Positions 1-11,294 of a DNA stretch of 64,000 nt are shown here, piece after piece. Source of the DNA: Diploscapter coronatus (Eukaryota; Nematoda; Chromadorea; Rhabditida; Rhabditidae); contig OZ038422.1 of assembly GCA_964036155.1 (NCBI GenBank), positions 83,165,201 to 83,229,200 on the forward strand, read 5' to 3'. Position 1 is the stretch's first letter; every line of letters begins with the position of its first letter. The translations under genes and the position numbers were made by a program. A model generated the notes under the pieces. The model ran no database searches and was not told the origin of the DNA. It saw only the letters and a program-made list of their open reading frames with translations.

Positions 1-2942
1 TACTGAGTCTGGGTGATGTTTAGAGCAGTACTGATAGATTCCAATGTATAATTAATAATTCTCGTATCTCCATTAGAAGAATCCAGAACTTTACACAATT
101 CGGTTAGAAATCCCTCGTGAACCATCGTCATGATTTGTTCTGATGTGCCGCTCAAAGTCATATGATGAATAGCTCGGATTGCTTCGTCTTTAACCGTTTC
201 ATCGACTTCCTAATTTTCAAAATTTAAGAAAATTTTATTTTAGAGCAGAAAGAGTTTATCATATAATTATCATCAGAATAATATGAAAAAGGGTTCTTTA
301 TGTTAGACTTCTCGAATCATGCTGCTGCAATTATATCTTGTGCAGGCACGATAAACTCAGATAAAGACTGACTTTGATATTTGATTCCACTTACATTATC
401 CAGAGCCTTCCGAACGAAAGGAATAAGCCCAGCGCTGAATATTGCTTGAATTTGATCGTCTGATCCATAGGATATTTTAGAAATTAGCCAAATCGACTCC
501 TTTATTACAGATTCATCTACATCGTCTTTCCCAACCAGTGTACTGATTTCTCGCAAGAATCCACTATCAATAATGACCTAAATTTGTTATTCATTCATTT
601 CTATGTGAAGATCGCTGATTTTCAATATTGTTTCTCGACTTTTGATGTTTATTACCTGTCTGAAGTGATGATTTCCTTTGGCTATGTTGACCAGAATATT
701 GATTGTCCATTTTAAGTTGCTGGACTCTTGGCCGCTCAGTTTATTGTGGGTAATTTCAAGAAGCTCACTCTGAACGACTAACTCTCGAGCATCATCGCTA
801 TGCTCTGTCGCCCACACGATTGCCTTTAGAGCGTCTCTTTCGACTTCAATATCCTAGAATTAATTAATAATAGCATAAGACCTTCCTCTTTCTAAAGTTT
901 CTCTAAAAATCGGACGCGGAAATTCATTTTTACTTCCACCACACGACTGCACATTCGAAGGAAAATCTTGTAAGACGCGGTGTGTTGTGCTGCGATTTTA
1001 CTTGATTTTGGCAGCTCGAAATAGCCTCCCCTAATTCCTCCCCTAGTATTTCGTCGACAACAATAGAACACTATTCTGGACTTGAAGCATTCTTTCATTC
1101 CATCGCATATGAATTGGAAAAATGGAGAGGGATAGCTCGCACAATCAAAGATATCAGAGGAGAGGCTCCAAATATTCAAATTTCGGATCTCTCTAATCGC
1201 TTTGAGGTTCCAAAGCATAGAAAAAGAAAGTCGTATGGGTAAGTTTATCCATTTGACTTCTTTTAGCTAAATTGATTACATCATAATTTATTAGCAGATG
1301 AATTCCTTTGAGCAATTTCCTCAGTTCTTCTTGCGGCATGAAAGGCTGATTGTTGTAAAAGCACATGTTACTATGCGCCCATGACAGAATTCTTGCAAAT
1401 GGAGTTGAAATATTGTTGATATGGAGACTCAATTCAGCCATTGCATCGATTCCATGACACTCTAAAATGGAACATTCTCATATTCGCCCAAGAATTAATC
1501 CACACCAATAACTGCATCACGAAATTCCTGTGCATCTGCAACGATATTCGAAACTGCCCACAGAGCCTGCAAATTGCATGAAATTCAGCTGATTTCGAAA
1601 GTTTGGAAATACGCAATAGTGTAATGATGGAAGGAGCATAGCTGTAGGTTGTAACGAGATCAAAATTATTCGAAATTTTATATGAAAACAATGTTGTTGT
1701 TTCACTATTATGCCAAATGGGCAGCACGTTAACCGCAAGACATCATGACGCATGAATATAGTATGAGAGAATAAATATTACTTCAACCGACTTTTTCCTA
1801 CTTTCCCTATGTATCGTCTCATGATGTTGTGCAGTTTGCAATCAAGGCTGGACAGAATTCCGTTTCCAGATGTTCAAAATTTTCATTTTCATCTAACCCT
1901 GTTTGTACAATAGCCCGCCAAATTCGAATTTCCTTTTATTCTCCATTAACAAGTTCGGAACATTAACCTGCTTTGCCACATCATGATCAGGGATATTGAT
2001 GAGTCTGACAAGGGCCTCTGCTGCTCCAGCGTCGACTAGTGCCTTTGTTTGAGCGTGATTTCCTGCTGCGATAGTCACACATGATATTGCTGCTTTGAAT
2101 AAAATTGCTTGATCCTAAAATATTTATCTGAACATACAGTTATTAAATCTAGTATATCCATTTTTAGTAACTACGGGAAAATATAAGATTAATCTATAAA
2201 AAAAAAGATAAATACTAACGTTGATCCTCAAAGCATTCACGAGGACCTTCATAAGATCATGTTTGATCATTTCATCGATTATTCGACTTCCCTGTTCACC
2301 AGTTATCAATCGGCGAATTGTTTCCAGACAGATTTGCATTTGTTTTACCGTAATGTCTCTTGATTTAAGTAAATTCAGTTCATCCGTTGTTAGACGCTTA
2401 TCTGACACTGAAATTTCTGATTAGCAACGTTAAAATCAACGTTATTCGGAGCACTTGAAATCTATTATAAATCAAAGGTAATTACGGTAGAGACTCTACC
2501 GTAAAGTCCCACATCTGAGATCGAGAACAGAAGTAGAAATAATGGTTTTAGATCAATCTCTCCTTTCCGTATACTGTGTCTCTTTTCTAGACGCTGGAAA
2601 TAACCATGCACTACTTTGCACCTCTCAGATTATGAACCAAATAATATTATCTTATACTTTCATAATAATTGAATTTGGATCATGATTAATCTAGTAATTT
2701 GTGTTCCATTCAAGAAATTCTTTTCGGGTAAATGATATTTCGGTAATAATAATAAAAATCCTAAGTCAATTACCTTCAGTGCAAGCTGTACTGTTTATCG
2801 AAGTAGATCTACTTACTATATTAACATGAGACATGATCTGAAAAGGTATAAATTTTGTCATGCTATCATTTCCTACTAAAACCTGATGGTGGCAACTTAT
2901 GCTGAATAAAATCACAAGTAAATAATTGGTTGAAATAGACAT
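1..2942 (-). CDS. Secreted importin-alpha-like armadillo-repeat protein (3' end beyond window)
   Basis: Nine exons join in phase: 2942-2774, 2407-2220, 2114-1968, 1566-1506, 1461-1280, 853-656, 577-395 and 209-1, the last running off the window; an optional 45-nt in-frame intron lies inside the first. Residues 1-20 form a signal peptide (MSISTNYLLVILFSISCHHQ). The rest is a chain of ARM repeats with importin-alpha signatures such as ALWAVSNI, IAAGNHAQTKAL and ESIWLISKIS, with about one repeat per exon in the 3' half. Normal importin alpha is cytosolic and nuclear, begins with an Arg/Lys-rich IBB domain, and carries nuclear-import cargo. Here no basic IBB is visible between the signal peptide and the first repeat. 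I infer a protein sent to the secretory pathway that uses ARM repeats for binding something else. A start at the Met after TTTTCAG at about residue 37 would remove the signal peptide, so the N-terminus is the main uncertainty. Confidence 0.8.
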
Positions 2943-3904
2943 TTTGAATTTATCCTACTAGTAGCAAGTTTATAATTATGCTATAGAAAAAAGGAATATT
3001 TAGGAAGTATGCGAATGAAATATAATTGTGGAGCAACTATCGGAAATATTCATCTGTTCCAACACTGATTTTGATTGATAGCTGCATCTTTAGGCAAATA
3101 TTGATCGAAGCTTTTTCTAGAGTTCAAAAACTGAGTCGAATTTGATAATGTAGTGCAAGTGAACTATTGTTTGATTAGAGAGAAAATAGCGGCGCAGCTT
3201 TACTTGAATGTTAACTCCTAAAAATGTCACTTGTCTATTGATTATATTGAATTAAAAGCAGTGATAACCCATTCTTTTTTTTTCGAAAGTAACACCCGTT
3301 TTCGTTAATGATCGCCATATTAAAAAATCTAAATACCAGGAAAAATACTTTCCTCTTATTCTCTAGTGCTATAGAAATTTTGGAAATAATTTTTCACGTG
3401 TGTTGCACTGTTTGCATCCGCAATATTAAAATTGCATTGTGAAATTTCATTATCAGCATAACCTATTCCTTCCCACATAAAAACCGATTTATTTTATTAA
3501 TATTTTACTGATCACCGTTTTTTACCATGAATTAACTCAAATCTATCTTTTAGTATTCTTTTCGAGTGTTTGTGTGTCTGTTCGAGCTTAGATCTCGATA
3601 CCTACCAATGGGAACCCCCCAAGTGTTATACATTGTTTGAAAGGTAATTTGTTGTAGATATGCAACGTAGAAACATCTGATCGATTTTGCATAAGTTTAA
3701 GAATAGGTTGTAATAAGTCTAAAAGTAACTAATCAATTTTTCGTATTATTTTGATGCCATACATCTCCTAACAACCCCTTCCCTATTCCTAGTCAACTTA
3801 ATTCGAAATTAAAGTGGGATAATTTCAATAATGAGGATATTTTTTCCCAAAAATCTATGCTCCTCGTAATTTATGCGATTGAAATGAACCAAGCGAACGA
3901 ATAT
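2943..3904. other. Intergenic region upstream of the ARM-repeat gene
   Basis: About 1 kb of AT-rich DNA with stops in all frames and no exon-like block. It must hold the promoter of the minus-strand ARM gene. I see no clear TATA box or repeat. Confidence 0.5.
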
Positions 3905-4154
3905 TTGAACTCGCTGGACAACGATTTGCTGAATTTCGAATGCCATCTCTCATTCAAATGCAACATGCTCAGGAGGAAGAGAGAGTAAGAAGCTTTCATT
4001 TTAACAAATATTTTAAAGAATATTTATTTCAGTTGCAATTATCCCTCATCACTCTGGATGTCTTCGAGTTGTCTGTATCATGTGCATTGAAATTAAATTA
4101 TTATTTCACATTTTATTGAATAAAATTTCTATATGAAATCTGAGATTATTGTAA
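3905..4154. repeat. Duplicated 3'-flank segment, copy 1
   Basis: Nearly identical to 7530-7767. Both copies lie directly after the stop codon of a kelch gene, so the tandem duplication included the 3' UTR and beyond. Read on the plus strand, each copy looks like the end of an exon, a donor (GA then GTAAGAAG), a short intron and an acceptor (TTTATTTCAG), followed by an open frame. The copies differ by a 2-nt indel in the exon-like part, so any coding role is lost in at least one of them. It may be a remnant of an unrelated plus-strand gene. Confidence 0.7.
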
Positions 4155-7100
4155 TCAAGCTTTATTTTCTGTTAATCTTCCCGCTTCACGCCATTTATTC
4201 GTTTGTGGGTCGTATTCCTCGATTGGATTACAAAAATTTTTATATCCAAATCCTTGATATCTAAATTAACAAATATTTCGTATAAAAATATGCAAAATCT
4301 CAGCTCACCCTCCGATTGCATACAATTTTCTATTTGCGACAACAAGAGAATGATGATGTCTCGCATAATTCATATCAGCGATTCGAGAACTTCGACTATC
4401 AACTGGAGCTGAGGGGTCGAAACACAGACAGGATTTGAATACGTTAAAATAACTAAATATATAATGATACATTATTTATCATACAAAATTAACTATTTTT
4501 GTCCTCCAGTTATGTAAATTCTTCCATTTAGCGATGCGACTCCGAAGAAGTCTCGTTTTTCTGGAATCTCTCCAATTTCAATCCATTCTCGTTCATCGTC
4601 TGATAATCGATATATCATTTTATTAACATATCCATCAATAACTGAATATCCACAATTACAAAAATGAATATGCTATAATGTGACCGTATAAAATTCCATC
4701 GCATGTTATTGTTTGAGCCTTTTCAATTGAAAGAGGAAATATAGGTCCTGTTTGCCATTTTCCGCCTATTAAAACCTGAATAAATTATTTCATGGGCTTT
4801 CATTCGATCTTATTACATCAACTCGATTCGTATAATTCTCTGTTTTAGGGTCCTTTCCACCCAAACAATACAATTTGTCTTTGAAGTAAGCGACGGATGC
4901 ATATTGACGCCACTCGGGAGGATCTGGACCTGTAAAATTCTTTGAATCGATCTTCATGGATTTGTTGATAAGACCTCTTGAAATTTGTCGAGTATTCAAG
5001 TCATATATTTCAAATGACGTATTTCTGTCGCTAATTCCAAAAATCTGAAATCGGATAAATTATCAAAAAATAACGAACATAAGAATTTACTTTATTCTGT
5101 GTAGTTGCTACTTGATATGGCGCATAACAATTGTAAAATTTTGCAATCTCTTCAACTGAGCAGTTAGATGAATTGAACAAGCCCATTCTTCCTTCATTTT
5201 CACCATTATTTTGATAATAAACTAAATTGTTACGAATTGTTTTCAAATTTCTTACTTAGCTTTCAATATAATTTCTTACGGTAAAACAAAATTTCATGCG
5301 AATTATTGATATTCTGGGTTAATTCACTCATTGTATTATTAATCAATGGTATTTTAATTCCTTTCTGAAAGTATCACCTCAATTTTAATAATAAACTATT
5401 TATCTTCAAACCTCCAAAGCGTTTGCAATAATCGCAGCTCCAAGTGCTATAGCCTCGTCTGGATTTATGTCGAATTGAATTTTAGAATTAGCAAATTTAT
5501 TCCTTATATTCTGTTCAATTTGAGGTATTCTTGTCGACCCACCAACCAAAATCTAATTATTAAAAATAAACTTAGATTATAAGATTTATAGTTTTTACCA
5601 CATGATCGATTTTCTCTGGCGATAGTTGTGCCATATTTAAAGCTCGATCAACGAATGTCATCGCTCTTTCAAACAAGTCGCTGCACAATTCATTAAATTT
5701 CTCCTTGGTTAATTCGACATTAATTTCAAGATCATCGTTTATATCCAGCTAAATTGATAAAATAATAATAATCTTACGAAAATGCAATTCATACATGAAC
5801 ATTAACAGGATTATTCGAGAATGACAACGATTCCTTCGCTTTTCGACATTCAATTCTCAATCTCTTTAATAATTTAGGTTTCTTGTAAATATCATAATTT
5901 GGAAATGATTTTTTGAATTCATCAATCACGAATTTCATGATTCGGCTGTCAAAGTCTTGTCCTCCTAAATCCTGCATTTATAATTGTTTACAAAATCAAA
6001 AATCAACCTAAATGAGCATCACCAGTAGTGATCTTAACGTCGAGAATTTCGTTTTTAATTTCAGCAATGCTTATGTCGAGGGTACCTTAGATTAAAAGTA
6101 TTTTAGAATCCCAAAGAAAAATCTGAAAACCTCCTCCAAGATCAAAAATAAGAAGTTTCGAATTTCCTAATTTTTTCTTCTCATTATAAGCGATGGCAGC
6201 AGCCGTAGGTTCTTGCAACAAATATTTCAACTTCAGTCCGGCTAATTCAATCGTTTTCTTAGTTGCCTCGATTTGTTCAAAACGAAACATCGCTGGCACA
6301 GTAACAACCGCTTCGATTACTTTTTGATTACTGCATTTCTGAAAATTATATACGAACGTAAACGAATATCAGCTATAGAACAAGAAAGTTTTAGTTTTCG
6401 GAACGTATAGTAAATATTATCTATGTCACTATTTTTCAGCAATTTCTAAAAATAAAGAAAAACTTACTTCTGCACGAGCCTTCAAACTCTTCAAAATCTC
6501 AGCGGAAACTTCTTCTGGTGTCACAAATCTTTCATCTTGCGTGTCTTTATTCAAAATATAACCGGCACAATTCTAAATTTCTCGATTAGTTGGTTAAAAT
6601 GATTTTTTCTGCATTTTTGGTATCTGCATTGAACGTCCATAACTGACGATTTTCAGCAATGGGCAGATCGTGTAAAACATGCCATCCGATCAAACGTTTT
6701 GAATCTAAAAGTTTTTAATTTCAATCGAATCAGACATATCCCAGAAGTTGTATTATAGTATAATTTATGAATTATTTGAGATTGTTGAGTTCAATTATGA
6801 ATAGCACTGACAGGTTAATGATATTTGGATGCAAACATAACATTTTTATCGATTTGCTCTAAAATTATCTAAACATTTACCATAAAGAATATTCGCCATA
6901 TCAGTGTTGCAATCCAAGGCTGGATTTCCAACCAGAATCTCGCCATTGTTAAATGCCACTACAGAGGGTAGGGTATTCCGGCCTAAATTTGCATATTTTG
7001 GAACTTTGAAAATGTAGCAACATCACTATGCAAAAAAGCATGAAACTGTTTAGATGATAGATGGAAAGCTGTAGCCCTACCTTTCCTACCCAACATTACT

Positions 7101-7284
7101 TTGTGTATTTTATGGACTATTACAGTACTACTTGTATCACTTATCAAAGGTGTGAAATTTATTGAATATTTATTAACAATTTATTGGTTTTACCATCGTC
7201 ATTATGAATCGCCACAGGTCGATCATTTTCGACGATCGCAACGCACGAATATGTCGTTCCCAAATCTATGCCGATATAGACCAT
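4155..7284 (-). CDS. Hsp70 ATPase domain fused to a kelch-repeat domain
   Basis: The Hsp70 part (nine exons, 7284 to 5412, about 374 residues) is a nucleotide-binding domain. It has phosphate-1 (GIDLGTTYSCVAI), KRLIG, EPTAAAIAY, phosphate-2 (FDLGGGTLDIS) and adenosine (LVGGSTRIP) motifs, and the residues matching Asp10, Thr13, Lys71, Glu175, Asp199 and Thr204 of Hsc70 are present. The usual hydrophobic linker and substrate-binding domain are missing. Instead exon 5364-5280 continues in phase into a kelch region (5221 to 4155) with blades such as LYCLGGKD, IYITGGQ and LYAIGG. No signal peptide is seen, so it is probably cytosolic. One join, 6628 to 6572, needs a GC..AG intron or marks a frame break. 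I infer an ATP-regulated protein whose partner-binding part is a beta-propeller. Two adjacent genes mis-joined here is the alternative, but the kelch part has no start of its own. Confidence 0.72.
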
Positions 7285-7529
7285 TTTTACTTTTTATTCG
7301 TTTTTTAGATACAAAATTTGTACCGATTTAGGAAATAAATCCTGAGTTCATTCGTAAATATAAAAACAAATCAATAATCATTAGAAGTAAGAAAGCAAAC
7401 CTTCACATCGAGTGGGAATTGATAAGAGAATAGTGACATCGAATATTTTGTGAGAAAAATCATCATAATATGAGTAATTTTGACAAATGATTAGAAATAA
7501 CACAAATGAAGAGACTTTGAATTGATTGA

Positions 7530-7767
7530 ACAATAATCTGTTAAATTTCGAATGCCATCTCTCATTCAAATGCAACATGCTCAGGAGGAAGAGAGTAAGA
7601 AGCTTTCATTTTAACAAATATTTTAAAGAATATTTATTTCAGTTACAGTTATCCCTCATCAACTTTGAATGTCTTCGAGAGTTGTCTGTATCATGTGTAT
7701 TGAAATTAAATTATTATTTCACATTTTATTGAATAAAATTTCTATATTAAATCTGAGATTATTGTAA
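7530..7767. repeat. Duplicated 3'-flank segment, copy 2
   Basis: Second copy of the segment at 3905-4154, again directly after a kelch-gene stop codon. It retains the exon-like donor and the TTTATTTCAG acceptor on the plus strand. It dates the kelch duplication as fairly recent, because non-coding sequence is still easily aligned. Confidence 0.7.
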
Positions 7768-9012
7768 TCAAGCTTTATTTTCTGTTAATCTTCCCGCCTC
7801 ACGCCATTTATTCATTTGTGGATCGTATTCCTCGATTGAATTACAATAAGTTTCATTAAAAAGTCTGAAATCTAAGTTAACAAAAATTTCGTACAAAGAT
7901 ATGCAAAATCTCAGCTCACCCTCCGATTGCATATAATTTCCCGTTAGCGGCAACAAGCGAATGAGAATGTTTTGCATCATTCATATCAGCGATTCGAGAA
8001 AATCGACTGTTAACTGAAGCTGAGGGGTCGAAACATAGACAGGATTTGAATATATTAAGATAATTATCACTAAACGTATAATGATGCATTATTTATCATA
8101 TAAAATTAACGACCTCCATCCTCCAGTTATGTAAATTTTTCGATTTAACGATGCAACTCCGAAAGAAACTCGTATTTCTGGAATCTCTCCGATTTCAATC
8201 CATTTTCGCTCATCGTATGATAATCGATATATCTTTCTACTTTTATATCCATCAATAACTGAATATCCATAATTATGATAATGAATATGCTATAATGTGA
8301 CCGTATAAAATCTCATCGCATGTTATTGTTTGAGCAAAGTTAATTGGAACAGGAAAAGCAGGCCCTGTTTGCCATTTTCCATCTATTAAAACCTGAATAA
8401 ATTATTTAATGGACTTTCATTCGATCTCCTTACATTAACATGATTCGTTCCTTGATATGTTTTACCATCCTTTCCACCCAAATAATATAATTTGTCTTTG
8501 AAATAAGCCACAGATGCAAATATACGCCATTCAGGAGGATCTGGTCCTGCAAAAATTCAATAAAATCAAACCAATCTACTGGTTTTTGTACTGTTACCTT
8601 TATTGATTTGTAGAATATTCAGGTCAAAGATTTCAAAGAGTTTCTTGCTACTGTCCAATGCAAAAATCTAAAATTTATAAAATTGGCAATGTCAAATAAG
8701 ATAACTTACTTTATCTTTTGTGGTTGCTACTTTATATGATGGTAACCAACTAGTAAATTTAGCCGTGTAACCAACAGAATTAGTATGCGAATTAAACAGA
8801 CACATTCTTCCTTCACTAACGTATTTGTCTTCATAAAGCACTAAATACTAAAAGTAATTTTCACTCATACAAAGGGTATTTTCCTACGATAGAATAAAGT
8901 TTTATCTTGCTGATCCCGAAGAGCTAGGATAATAACACCAGCCAAAAGAAATGCGCATAATAGAGCTATTAGAAAAATGGGCTTTTTAAACCAAGGATAT
9001 TCACGATTTTCC
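7768..9012 (-). CDS. Membrane-anchored kelch-repeat protein, tandem paralogue (5' exon not found)
   Basis: The first recognised exon (9012-8888) encodes a charged stretch, then one membrane span (about IFLIALLCAFLLAGVIIL), then the start of the kelch domain. The following exons match those of the Hsp70-kelch gene almost block for block: GRMCLFNS, PDPPEWR, LYYLGGKD, GKWQTGP, IEIGEIPE, IYITGGW, FDPSASV, ADMN, LYAIGG, and the same C-terminus ending RLTENKA. The protein is likely a signal-anchored or type II membrane protein with the propeller on one side. The exon starts in mid-codon, so at least one 5' exon is missing. A deleted Tc1 element (9105-9568) sits exactly where it would be expected and may have displaced or destroyed it. 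The gene could therefore be active with an unseen start, or decaying. Confidence 0.7.
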
Positions 9013-9104
9013 CTGAAAGACAATAAATAATAGAATATTTTTCAGGTAAAATTAGTTAGAAAAACTACAAAGTTCATCGGTAATAATTGATTTCGTAAAA
9101 TATT

Positions 9105-9568
9105 CGGACAAAAGAAATGCGCATGCATGTTTCAACTAAAAGATAATTGGAATTATATGGGATAAATGATTATTTATTTATATTTTTCATATATTTAACG
9201 TGTTAAATTGTTCGTTCCATGCAATTTCACGCTCCAGAATGCCTCGTTATTCTCTCGACCTGCATGAGAAAGTTGTCAAATCGGCCCATGTTACGAATTG
9301 GTTCAATTCGAAGAAGATGAAGATTCTGGACTTAAACCTAATCGAACATCTCTGGGAGGAGTTGGATCGTCGCATTTCTGACATCAAATTCAAAAATTTC
9401 AGTTCTCAAATATCGCTGGACCAAAATTGTGCTGAAGCCAGACGTGTTGATGACTTTGCTACTCGCTGCTAGTCCTAGCTAGTCTATCTTTATCATTTTA
9501 GTCGTTATTTGTGTTGTTCTCATCGATTTAGATAAGGTGCATTTTCTATGTGCATTTCTTTTGTCCGG
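9105..9568. mobile_element. Internally deleted Tc1/mariner element with inverted ends
   Basis: Ends share the inverted repeat CGGACAAAAGAAATGC (9105-9120) and its reverse complement at 9552-9567, with TA dinucleotides close by on both sides, as expected for TA-inserting Tc1/mariner elements. Between them lies a plus-strand transposase remnant. At about 460 bp, against roughly 1.3 kb or more for a full element, most of the middle has been lost. It lies between the membrane kelch gene and the next minus-strand gene. Confidence 0.75.
9239..9472 (+). pseudogene. Tc1/mariner transposase remnant
   Basis: One open frame starts like a Tc1 transposase (MPRYSLDLHEKVVKS) and then jumps to the C-terminal region, with LNLIEHLWEELDRRI matching the typical PxLNPIEhLWxELxRRI block and a C-terminal DDFATRC like the family's last residues. 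The whole DNA-binding middle and the first two acidic residues of the DDE/D triad are missing. The deletion is in frame, but the product cannot be an active transposase. Such a small element can be moved only by a complete relative elsewhere. Confidence 0.75.
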
Positions 9569-9671
9569 TACTATATTTTATTCTCATTTTTATTCGATAG
9601 TTTCCTCTAATAATTGCTAAATGAATGGTGCCCATTTTTGCAAACATCTCAAAATATTATCTAAGATTGTC

Positions 9672-10288
9672 TTACAGGTATTCATCAGCAGCCCATTTCC
9701 GGAATTTGCCACGATTTTTTAGGGGCGATTTCATTTCAAGAACCTGTTTATAAAACTCTTCTAAACGTATAATCAATGCTTATTTTTCGATCATGATATG
9801 TCCATACCCAGGCTTGGTTGTTTCTCTAACATTCGCATAAGAGTAGCCTGTACCTCAGGAGTCTGATTATTAACGAATTCAGGGATCTAAAAGGCAGTAT
9901 TGATTTTGTTTACTAGTTAATTATACCGTTTCTCGATCGATTTCGAATCGCCATCTGCGGTATTCTTTGCGGATTTGATCCGATTGTGTTGTCATAAAAT
10001 CGTCGGTAGATTTCAGCTTATCGTTTTTCGGAATATCATCCGCATTCCACATCGTTTCTATCATAGTTTGGTTGTCTGCATCCAGTAATTGAAAAAAATC
10101 AGGTGAACGGACAATAAGCTTAACGATATGCCGTAAATATATGTAGAGTATCAAATGAAAATTGAGTTTTAACTTACAGAACTTGAGGAATCATTAAGAT
10201 TTCGCATTTTGATCATCTTCACGTATATCGAGTAATAAGCTAAACAAATAATAAAAGTCGGAAATATAAATAAAAACGGTTTCGATGT
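9672..10288 (-). CDS. Small unrecognised protein with hydrophobic N-terminus
   Basis: Four exons join in phase. The first starts after an acceptor at 10288 and has a hydrophobic stretch (about FLFIFPTFIICLAYYS), which suits a signal peptide or membrane anchor. Then follow an acidic region (RSPDFFQLLDADNQTMIE...), PEFVNNQTPEVQATLMRML and a basic end (FRKWAADEYL, stop at 9672). The PxFVNNQTPExQ...L pattern faintly recalls nematode SXP/RAL-2 (DUF148) proteins, but I do not rely on it. The starting Met must lie in an upstream exon that I could not identify. No function is assigned. It is on the same strand as the kelch, Hsp70 and ARM genes, but the gaps are too long to suggest an operon. Confidence 0.55.
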
Positions 10289-11294
10289 CTACATAAAGAA
10301 AATTATGTTCTTCCTGTTCAGTTCTTTATCAATTGAGCGACAGTCGTGTTAGACGTGGTTATCATTCAACACCCTGATTAATATTAGATAGGAAATAAAC
10401 TAGTGTAACTGATATCGAAATTCAAACTGGCTGTCGAAAATGCATTCATTCTCGTTGAAGTCATTTCGAAACAGAACAGAACAATTTCATCGTCTCAATT
10501 TAATAACCTTCGATAATGATATTTCAGCCCGCCAATTCAAATATTCTCCCTTCTGAAATGCGATGAATCATTGCTGGCCATTATTTCAATTTTAAAACTT
10601 GAGTTAAGCAATGGCTGCTGATAGTTTATCAGCATTGATAAATGAATGAAAGGCCGGGAAATAAACTTGAAGTTTGTTATCTTCGTTGATTTTAATGCAT
10701 TTCGGCAGAGGATCTAATAGATCGCCTAGAAATAAACTTTATTCTTCTGTAATTTATCGATGATGTTTGCCACCGTCAATTCCATTCTCGATAAATAGTC
10801 GACGACTGACAATTTGCGTTCAATTGCCCACACTTATAATTTAGATTACTCATTTATTGAGTTTTCGTATTTTCATTAGATACATTTCAAATTGATATTT
10901 TATGGATGCCAAACTTATAAATAGACGTATTGTGCTCGTTACTAATATTTGTCTCTGAAAAAGGCATGCTCCAACTCTAAAACTCTTGTCCGAATCTAAA
11001 ATGAGCGAGAGCGTGTTGTTTCCTTTTCTCTTTTTCTCTTTGATAAGCAAAAAAAAAGAGACGTCACTTCTATTTTCGATTGGAGTAGCAGTTTTGGGGT
11101 TGGAGTGTGCCCTTTCCAAAGCCGTGAATACTACAGACTTCTCAAAACGCGACCCGCAGAAAATAGTATATCTTATCGAGAGAAAAAAGGAACATGTTTT
11201 ATTTCTCTCTCTCGATATGTCATACTATTTTTTCTGTGGGCCAAGTTTTAAGAAGTCTGGAATACTAGCGGCGAGCACGATATCATTTTAGGGT
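10289..11294. other. Intergenic region between divergent genes
   Basis: AT-rich DNA between the minus-strand small gene and the plus-strand serpin. It should contain both promoters and a missing first exon of the minus-strand gene. No other coding block is supported. Confidence 0.45.

Noticed and set aside
892..1218. 108-codon minus frame between ARM exons
   Set aside because: Joining 1280 directly to 853 gives a perfect ARM repeat in phase, so this is intron.
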